IMG/VR virus record: IMGVR_UViG_3300028392_000179
Coordinates: 1 to 34,366 of that record
DNA length: 34,366 nucleotides
Strand: one strand, 5' to 3'
DNA from: a virus
The position numbers were made by a program, and so were the translations under genes. The notes beneath the pieces are model-generated. The model had not been told where the DNA came from. It did not search any database and was given only the letters and a program-made list of their open reading frames with translations. Positions 30,701 through 34,366 of this stretch are shown here, piece after piece. Each line of letters begins with the position of its first letter. Positions within the stretch are counted from its first letter, which is position 1.

Positions 30701-30818
30701 GGCTATATGCAGCACACCTTAGCATGGTATAGTTACATATAACAAGTACCCGCAGCGTAAGAGTTCGGGGAGATAGGGCAGCGTCATTCGGTGCTGGAAT
30801 ATCTGCGTATAGCCCCCA
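30701..30818 (+). ncRNA. Structured RNA between tRNA genes, tRNA-like acceptor end
   Basis: A non-coding stretch starting three bases after one tRNA and ending three bases before the next. The ends pair in a 12-bp helix: 30701-30712 with 30803-30814, one T-G wobble, all else Watson-Crick; the outer seven pairs are GGCTATA/TATAGCC. They are followed by C and then CCA, just like a tRNA discriminator and CCA end. Inside, 30779-30785 pairs with 30790-30796 (CAGCGTC/GGTGCTG, loop ATTC), 30749-30752 with 30766-30769 (CCCG/CGGG), and GTTA/TAAC at 30732-30743. The stretch is visibly more GC-rich than the surroundings. There is no T-loop or D-arm, so it is not an ordinary tRNA. It does not show tmRNA, SRP RNA or RNase P signatures. 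Confidence 0.75.
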
Positions 30819-30821
30819 TTT

Positions 30822-30892
30822 GCGAATATTGCATAGTGGTAGTGCGTAACCTTGCCAAGGTTAATGTGCGAGTTCAATTCTCGCTATTCGCT
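30822..30892 (+). tRNA. tRNA-Gly (GCC anticodon)
   Basis: Acceptor GCGAATA/TATTCGC perfect; D-stem GCAT/GTGC; anticodon stem TAACC/GGTTA, loop TTGCCAA, anticodon GCC; T-arm GCGAG-TTCAATT-CTCGC; discriminator T followed by encoded CCA at 30893-30895. Confidence 0.9.
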
Positions 30893-30901
30893 CCAGTAAT
30901 G

Positions 30902-30907
30902 TATAAT
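30902..30907 (+). promoter_or_regulatory. Possible leaderless promoter for the HNH gene
   Basis: TATAAT begins seven bases after the tRNA-Gly CCA; the ATG at 30917 is nine bases after it and no SD is present. No good -35 box is found within the tRNA. Confidence 0.45.
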
Positions 30908-30916
30908 TAACTCATA

Positions 30917-31411
30917 ATGACTAATGCACACAATCAAAAAATGACATTTTCAATTCTGGCACATATTCCAGAACATGACCCACGAGAAAAAGATCCAAAT
31001 TATAAATATTTTATTGCCGCTAAAAAGAAAATTAAAGCGGCGGGACTTTGGAAATGTGCCATCAATGATGATTTATGTGGTGGACAAATGGAATTACATC
31101 ATACTCATGTAGAATTTAGTCAAATTTCAAATGCTGATAAATCTAAAATAGAAGCTTATTTTGGTTTAAATTTTAAAGACGATCAAGAATTTCAAGTTTG
31201 GTTAGAAAGTCCAGGAAATTTAGAAGTATTATGTACTAATCATCATAGAACACATTATGGGATACATACATTACCCCATGCTCTTTGGGAGTCCCTCCGA
31301 TTTAGAAAAAATGGGACTCTTCCCGCAGCAGAAGTAGTAACAAAATCTAATATGAAATCTCATAAAATTAATGATATAATTAAAACGAAGAGGGGTAACG
31401 ATGCCATATAA
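30917..31411 (+). CDS. HNH nuclease-like protein
   Basis: A 164-residue protein. A CAINDDLCGGQMELHHTHVEF stretch (shown here as two parts, CAINDDLCGG and MELHHTHVEF) and a later NLEVLCTNHHRTHYGIH form the His-Asn-His arrangement: HH, N and HH. The Cys residues may bind a structural zinc. The N-terminal part has AHIPEHDPREKDPNYKYF. It overlaps the next gene by 11 bases. Free-standing HNH proteins in phages may be homing nucleases or packaging partners; the place near the capsid-associated gene allows either. Confidence 0.7.
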   Translation: MTNAHNQKMTFSILAHIPEHDPREKDPNYKYFIAAKKKIKAAGLWKCAINDDLCGGQMELHHTHVEFSQISNADKSKIEAYFGLNFKDDQEFQVWLESPGNLEVLCTNHHRTHYGIHTLPHALWESLRFRKNGTLPAAEVVTKSNMKSHKINDIIKTKRGNDAI

Positions 31412-32441
31412 AATAGTGCAACATGGAAATAAATTTTCAGTAGTAGCTCAAAATACTGGTCATGTAGCTGGCACACATCCAAGCAAAGAAAAAGCACAAG
31501 CACAAATGTCTGCGTTATATGCAAATGAACCAGAAGCAACTAAAAAATGTATGACTTGTGGATGCGATGATTTAGGTAATGATCATCATTATATTTCTGA
31601 TACAGAAAAATGTTCTTCTTGTATTGATAAAGGACAAGGACCTTGTTGGGATGGGTACGCATATGCTGGCACTAAAGAACAAGATGGCAAGACTGTTCCA
31701 AATTGTATTCCCGTAAAAAAATCTGACGGTGGTTATCAACCAAATGCAGGAATGAAAGCAGCGGCTCGTCGTGCATTAAAATGGAAAGACGCAGGTATGG
31801 CTACGGGTGCAGGAACCCCCGTGGGTTGGGGTCGTGCAAGCGATATTGTTGCTGGAAGATCAATGTCTCTTGATACAGTAAAAAGAATGTATTCATTTTT
31901 TTCTCGTCATGAAGTTGATAAAAAAGGAAAAGATTGGGATAAACCATCTCACGGAAAAATTATGTGGAATGCTTGGGGCGGAGATGCAGGGTTTGCTTGG
32001 TCTCGTGCAATTGTAGCAAGAGAAAATAAAGTTGAAAAAGATTCTGCATTTGGCTCGGAAAGATTATCAGGCGGACCAGGATTTAAAATTGAATTTAATA
32101 CGCCAGACTGTTTAGGTGGTTACGCTGTAATAAAAGCGGGATCTGGACAGGTTATTGGTTGCTATACGACTAAAGAACATGCACAAGAAGCTATGGATGC
32201 TATTGCAGTAAATGAACCAGATTTAACTAAATCAGCAAATCCAACTCCAACAAAAGATTCAACATCAATTTGGGATGGAATATTTGTTCCAACAGGGGAT
32301 GCAACATCAGGAACAAATTATGGATCACTTTATGGAGATACTGGTTGGATGTCTACTTATAACTCACCACCACAACATGATGGCAAGCCAAGCGTAGGGT
32401 ATGGAAATCATAGCGATCCAAAGGGTCGCAGTAATCAATAA
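31401..32441 (+). CDS. Conserved phage protein with zinc-like and RHE/WGGD domain
   Basis: A 346-residue protein. Residues 1-45 and ~242-273 are related: ending KAQAQMSALYANEPE and HAQEAMDAIAVNEPD, each after a (V/I)xGxxxxKE turn. Residues 50-75 have C-x2-C-x-C and C-x2-C with HH. Residues ~108-200 hold the domain PNAGMKAAARRAL, VGWGRASDIVAG, MYSFFSRHEVDKKGKDWD and MWNAWGGDAGFAWSRA, frequent in proteins encoded near phage portal and capsid genes. The C-terminus (~280-346) is Gly/Ser/Thr-rich and disordered. Virion or prohead association is plausible; no protease triad is visible. Confidence 0.6.
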   Translation: MPYKIVQHGNKFSVVAQNTGHVAGTHPSKEKAQAQMSALYANEPEATKKCMTCGCDDLGNDHHYISDTEKCSSCIDKGQGPCWDGYAYAGTKEQDGKTVPNCIPVKKSDGGYQPNAGMKAAARRALKWKDAGMATGAGTPVGWGRASDIVAGRSMSLDTVKRMYSFFSRHEVDKKGKDWDKPSHGKIMWNAWGGDAGFAWSRAIVARENKVEKDSAFGSERLSGGPGFKIEFNTPDCLGGYAVIKAGSGQVIGCYTTKEHAQEAMDAIAVNEPDLTKSANPTPTKDSTSIWDGIFVPTGDATSGTNYGSLYGDTGWMSTYNSPPQHDGKPSVGYGNHSDPKGRSNQ

Positions 32442-32445
32442 AATC

Positions 32446-32454
32446 TGATATAAT
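32446..32454 (+). promoter_or_regulatory. Extended -10 promoter for hsp20
   Basis: Perfect extended -10 TGaTATAAT, five bases after the previous stop. It would start a transcript near 32461 and leave a leader of ~57 bases before the Hsp20 start. No -35 is needed for such a strong extended -10, and none is seen. Confidence 0.65.
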
Positions 32455-32460
32455 ATATTT

Positions 32461-32517
32461 ACAGGATGCCTACGGGGTACTGAATTTAACTAACTTGCTG
32501 AAAAGGAGCTAAGTAAA
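32461..32517 (+). promoter_or_regulatory. Structured 5' leader of hsp20, possible RNA thermometer or cis-element
   Basis: Two local hairpins can form: CAG-GA-TGCC (32462-32470) with GGTA-CTG (32476-32482), loop TACGG; and CTTGCT (32494-32499) with AGC-T-AAG (32507-32513), loop GAAAAGG. The second holds the SD AAGGAG (32503-32508) partly in its loop and stem and thus could hide it. Heat-shock genes are commonly controlled by such structures. Confidence 0.4.
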
Positions 32518-32955
32518 ATGACACATCTAACAACATATAACAATCCATTCACACAAATTCAATCTATTTTTAATGACCCGTTCTTTTTAGGGTTTAATGA
32601 TCAATTTGTAAGATGGGAATCAAATAAAAAAACAACATCCGCATTTCCCCCATACAATGTAAAGAAGGTTGATGAAGACAATTATATTGTTGAATTGGCT
32701 GTTGCGGGATATGATCGTGAAGATCTTGATATTACTGTAGATAAAGATACATTAATTATCAAAAGCGATAGAGAAAATGATGAAAAATCAGATTTTCTAC
32801 ACAAAGGAATTGCAGGACGCAATTTTAAACAGACGTTCACTTTAGGTGAATACATGCTGGTTAAATCTGCTTCACTTGAAAATGGTTTGCTAACCATTAA
32901 AATTGAACGGGAAATACCAGAAGAGCACAAGCCTAGACAAATCAAGATCAAGTAG
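32518..32955 (+). CDS. Small heat-shock protein, Hsp20/IbpA family
   Basis: A 145-residue protein. Residues ~40-140 are the alpha-crystallin domain: PPYNVKKVDEDNYIVELAVAG shown in part as YNVKKVDEDNYIVEL, AGYDREDLDITVDKDTLII, a FKQTFTLGEYM strand and the LENGLLTIKI motif. The N-terminal arm carries NPFTQIQSIFNDPFF, the usual aromatic oligomerisation region. The C-terminus ends PRQIKIK, an (I/V)x(I/V) anchor. It is an ATP-independent holdase. Phages use it presumably to keep host or virion proteins soluble. It has its own promoter and structured leader. Confidence 0.95.
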   Translation: MTHLTTYNNPFTQIQSIFNDPFFLGFNDQFVRWESNKKTTSAFPPYNVKKVDEDNYIVELAVAGYDREDLDITVDKDTLIIKSDRENDEKSDFLHKGIAGRNFKQTFTLGEYMLVKSASLENGLLTIKIEREIPEEHKPRQIKIK

Positions 32956-32963
32956 TATATAAT
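32934..32963 (+). promoter_or_regulatory. Promoter upstream of the 43-residue basic peptide gene
   Basis: TAGACA at 32934-32939 in the end of hsp20 and a perfect TATAAT at 32958-32963 are 18 bases apart. This is the same -35 variant as before the ssDNA-binding gene. Confidence 0.65.
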
Positions 32964-32966
32964 AGT

Positions 32967-33005
32967 GATGAGGACCTGAGCACGTCCTGTAATAAACTGC
33001 TCATC
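32967..33005 (+). promoter_or_regulatory. Leader with alternative pairings
   Basis: Two exclusive structures are possible: AGGAC (32971-32975) with GTCCT (32984-32988); or TGAGCA (32977-32982) with TGCTCA (32998-33003), while GATGAG (32967-32972) can pair with CTCATC (33000-33005). They precede the SD AGAGGA at 33010 and a 43-codon gene. It could be a regulatory switch, or partly chance. Confidence 0.35.
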
Positions 33006-33020
33006 TAACAGAGGAAAATA

Positions 33021-33152
33021 ATGACTCAAAAGCAAAAAAAAGTAGAAGCAAGACTGGCTATTCGTATTGCAACAATGCCTAAAGGGTCGGGGTTTAAAAA
33101 GCCTGGGTCCATGAATAAGAAAAAAACAGGTTACGCTAAAGTATCAAGATAA
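33021..33152 (+). CDS. Small basic peptide, 43 residues
   Basis: A short gene starting at ATG with AGAGGAAA seven bases upstream and a promoter at 32934. The peptide MTQKQKKVEARLAIRIA, TMPKGSGFKKPGSMNKKKTGY is Lys/Arg-rich, with a short amphipathic helix at the start and a basic disordered tail. It may bind nucleic acid or the virion interior. The promoter, leader and SD argue that it is real although very short; no family is recognised. Confidence 0.5.
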   Translation: MTQKQKKVEARLAIRIATMPKGSGFKKPGSMNKKKTGYAKVSR

Positions 33153-33154
33153 TG

Positions 33155-33160
33155 TATAAT
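33155..33160 (+). promoter_or_regulatory. Possible leaderless promoter for the membrane-protein gene
   Basis: TATAAT lies two bases after the preceding stop codon; the ATG at 33168 is seven bases downstream and has no SD. A weak TTACGC at 33131 is 18 bases away. Confidence 0.45.
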
Positions 33161-33167
33161 TAGATAT

Positions 33168-33464
33168 ATGAGCAAATTAATAAATCATGTATCTTTTTAT
33201 ATAGACAAATACCCAGCAAGAATGTCAGGGTATATTTCAGCAATAATTCTTAATGTTTCTCATATGTGGTCCAATTTTCCAATTGGCTTGTTTATTCCAG
33301 TTGCCATGTTGTTCATTATGATGGGTGAGGGAGCACAAAGAAAAGAAGATAAAAAAACTTTAAAAGCTCTTTATACAGAAAACGATAAAGAAAAATCAGA
33401 TTCCGATATAATACTAGAGATGGTGCACTCATTGCATCAAAAAGGTGAAAATAATGGCAAATAA
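33168..33464 (+). CDS. Small two-helix membrane protein
   Basis: A 98-residue protein. Hydrophobic segments at ~20-34 (SGYISAIILNVSHMW) and ~37-53 (FPIGLFIPVAMLFIMMG) are separated by SN and followed by a highly charged cytoplasmic-type tail (RKEDKKTLKALYTENDKEKSD). Two membrane passes with a charged tail is holin-like or inner-membrane accessory architecture, but no family is recognised. The tail overlaps the dps start by 11 bases, so the two are co-transcribed. Confidence 0.5.
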   Translation: MSKLINHVSFYIDKYPARMSGYISAIILNVSHMWSNFPIGLFIPVAMLFIMMGEGAQRKEDKKTLKALYTENDKEKSDSDIILEMVHSLHQKGENNGK

Positions 33465-33903
33465 TGAAAATTTAATTCAAATTTTAAAAGAATTACAATC
33501 AATGGCAATGAAAATGTATGCTCAAGCACACGGTTATCATTGGAATATTAAAGGGCGAGAATTTAAACAAGATCACGCTTTTTTATTAGAAATATATGAA
33601 GATGTATTTGATTCAATTGATACATATGCTGAAAATTTAAAAAAAATTAAAGAAAAATCACCATTTGGACTTGAGCAATTACAACAAAATAGTGCATTGA
33701 AAATCAATGATTCTGCAGATTTAACTTCTGAACAGATGTTTGCTGAGTTAAGCAAAACTAACTTGCAGATTATTGATAAGTTAAAAGATGGCTTTGATAT
33801 TGCAACAGAAGCTAAAGAAAACGGAATTGCTAATTTTTTTGGTGATCGTCAAGATAAACATTCATTTTGGCAATGGCAATTGACAAGCACCCTTAGCGCA
33901 TAG
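33454..33903 (+). CDS. dps: Dps-like ferritin, DNA protection during starvation
   Basis: A 149-residue protein with SD AAAGGTGA just before ATG. The helical ferritin core has H29 (AHGYHWNIKGREF), H41, D56 and E60, which match in spacing the intersubunit ferroxidase residues His51, His63, Asp78 and Glu82 of E. coli Dps. KIKEKSPFGLEQLQQ and SFWQWQLTSTL supply the later helices. The family stores iron, consumes peroxide and binds DNA. In a phage it may protect DNA from oxidative damage. The N-terminal tail is short and not basic, so DNA binding by the tail is doubtful. Confidence 0.9.
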   Translation: MANNENLIQILKELQSMAMKMYAQAHGYHWNIKGREFKQDHAFLLEIYEDVFDSIDTYAENLKKIKEKSPFGLEQLQQNSALKINDSADLTSEQMFAELSKTNLQIIDKLKDGFDIATEAKENGIANFFGDRQDKHSFWQWQLTSTLSA

Positions 33904-33909
33904 TATAAT
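33880..33909 (+). promoter_or_regulatory. Consensus promoter facing the terminator
   Basis: Perfect TTGACA at 33880-33885 and perfect TATAAT at 33904-33909 are 18 bases apart in the end of dps. The predicted start near 33916 is only about seven bases before the terminator stem. See finding. Confidence 0.65.
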
Positions 33910-33922
33910 ACATATTAGATGC

Positions 33923-33950
33923 AAAAGGTCACGCAAGTGACCTTTTACTT
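33923..33950 (+). terminator. Strong hairpin terminator after dps
   Basis: AAAAGGTCAC (33923-33932), GCAA tetraloop, GTGACCTTTT (33937-33946), a perfect 10-bp stem, followed by ACTTTTAT. It is the only clear intrinsic terminator in the window and separates the stress genes from tRNA-Arg. Confidence 0.85.
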
Positions 33951-33952
33951 TT

Positions 33953-34025
33953 ATCCCTGTAGTTCAGCGGAAAGAATAGCTCGTTTCTACCGAGAAGGTC
34001 GGGAGTTCAAATCTCTCCAGGGGTG
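33953..34025 (+). tRNA. tRNA-Arg (TCT anticodon)
   Basis: Acceptor ATCCCTG/CAGGGGT, one wobble; D-stem GTTC/GAAT; anticodon stem GCTCG/CGAGA (outer pair mismatched), loop TTTCTAC, anticodon TCT for AGA; T-arm GGGAG-TTCAAAT-CTCTC; discriminator G; no CCA encoded. It reads AGA, a codon typical of AT-rich genes. Confidence 0.85.
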
Positions 34026-34044
34026 CATTTATTTTGATTAAGTG

Positions 34045-34050
34045 TATAAT
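34045..34050 (+). promoter_or_regulatory. Candidate -10 box before the last gene
   Basis: TATAAT occurs between tRNA-Arg and the last gene, 21 bases before its TTG start. A strong SD follows. No -35 box is evident. Confidence 0.45.
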
Positions 34051-34071
34051 AGGAAATGAGGAAGTGACACA

Positions 34072-34366
34072 TTGGAATACGATCCTTCAAACGAGGAACA
34101 TAGGGAAATTATGGAGTATCTTCTATCAGAAGGTGCTGCAATCCTTGAGGGAATTGATGAAGATGGTCAACCAGTATACATGTTTGACATGGAGATCTTG
34201 GAAGAAGTTATGCCAGAACTCCACGCTGTAATGCAAGAAGATATGGACCAAGTTTTGGTTGATCTATATCAAAAAGGCTTAATAGATGTATCTTACGATG
34301 AAGATTTAAATGCTATGATGACTATTTCTAAAGAAGGCAAAGATGTCTTATTAAAAATGGGATTTG
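34072..34366 (+). CDS. Truncated hypothetical acidic protein (3' end outside window)
   Basis: At least 98 residues, cut by the right edge. The TTG at 34072 is chosen because GAGGAAG lies exactly seven bases upstream; an upstream in-frame stop at 34057 excludes a longer start, and the ATG at 34056 leads to an early stop. The protein is acidic and helical (HREIMEYLLSEGAAILEGI, FDMEILEEVMPELHAVM), then LVDLYQKGLIDVSYDEDL and LNAMMTISKEG, which resembles the wing of a winged helix. Function unknown. Confidence 0.6.
   Translation, partial: MEYDPSNEEHREIMEYLLSEGAAILEGIDEDGQPVYMFDMEILEEVMPELHAVMQEDMDQVLVDLYQKGLIDVSYDEDLNAMMTISKEGKDVLLKMGF

Noticed and set aside
30701-30818. tmRNA, SRP RNA, RNase P RNA or a normal tRNA
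   Set aside because: No T-loop, anticodon arm, tag-reading frame, GGAA SRP loop or RNase P core motifs are visible; the sole tRNA-like part is the acceptor-CCA end.
4818-34000. Open frames on the minus strand
   Set aside because: All are antisense to well-supported + strand genes, with compositions expected from antisense of AT-rich coding DNA, and none has a credible SD and domain.
1-34366. Lysogeny, insertion sequences or a restriction-modification system
   Set aside because: No integrase, transposase, repressor pair, terminal inverted repeats or restriction enzyme domain were seen; HNH genes are free-standing.

Overview
The window is part of the genome of a tailed double-stranded DNA phage (Caudoviricetes), very probably one infecting an actinobacterium. 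Every supported gene lies on the + strand, most genes are separated by a few bases or overlap by 1 to 55 bases, and the DNA is AT-rich by eye. The host inference rests on three points. One is a DUF7455-like protein, a small family typical of Actinobacteria, at 30370. The others are an actinophage-style ssDNA-binding protein and several small genes (21609, 21910, 23878) that resemble conserved actinophage replication genes. An AT-rich actinobacterial host such as a freshwater Nanopelagicales (acI) lineage would fit, but this is inference. No integrase, repressor or other sign of lysogeny is visible.

Layout. Bases 3-3731 hold the end of a virion structural region: a partial Ser/Thr/Gly-rich tail protein, an 842-residue Ig-like adhesin with a Thr-Pro repeat stalk and a Cys-rich tip, and a small protein. 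Bases 3787-9662 hold a decoration cassette: a zinc protein, two Fe(II)/2-oxoglutarate oxygenases, a GDP-sugar epimerase-like protein, an O-fucosyltransferase-like enzyme, an SGNH hydrolase and a NodU/TobZ-type carbamoyltransferase. Bases 9717-12240 hold small helical proteins, an HNH protein, a metallophosphoesterase, a holin-like peptide and a zinc ribbon. Bases 12186-24891 are the replication and recombination block: DNA-binding protein, DnaB-type helicase, DnaG-type primase, ssDNA-binding protein, DnaE-type polymerase with PHP domain, RecA, Hjc-like nuclease, Cas4/RecB-like nuclease and RuvC-like resolvase, interleaved with small zinc proteins and a glycosyltransferase-like protein.

Bases 24888-27075 hold a second sugar cluster (GT2-like glycosyltransferase, SAM methyltransferase, NAD-dependent epimerase). 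A DUF1599-like protein follows. The packaging genes come next: zinc ribbon, small terminase and large terminase, headed by a near-consensus promoter. Bases 30263-30892 contain tRNA-Asn, a DUF7455-like gene, tRNA-Met/Ile(CAU), a previously unrecognised GC-richer structured RNA with a tRNA-like end, and tRNA-Gly. The right end carries an HNH protein, a conserved phage protein with duplicated motif, a stress pair (Hsp20 and Dps), a strong hairpin terminator, tRNA-Arg and a truncated gene.

Expression signals are unusually readable. Many transcription units are headed by TTGACA/TAGACA-like -35 boxes 16 to 18 bases from TATAAT-like -10 boxes, or by extended TGnTATAAT boxes. Several start codons sit only 5 to 9 bases after the -10 box and lack a Shine-Dalgarno sequence, which implies leaderless mRNAs, a common mode in Actinobacteria. 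The best candidates for undescribed biology are the tRNA-flanked RNA at 30701-30818 and a possible fibre hydroxylation/glycosylation system at 714-9662.
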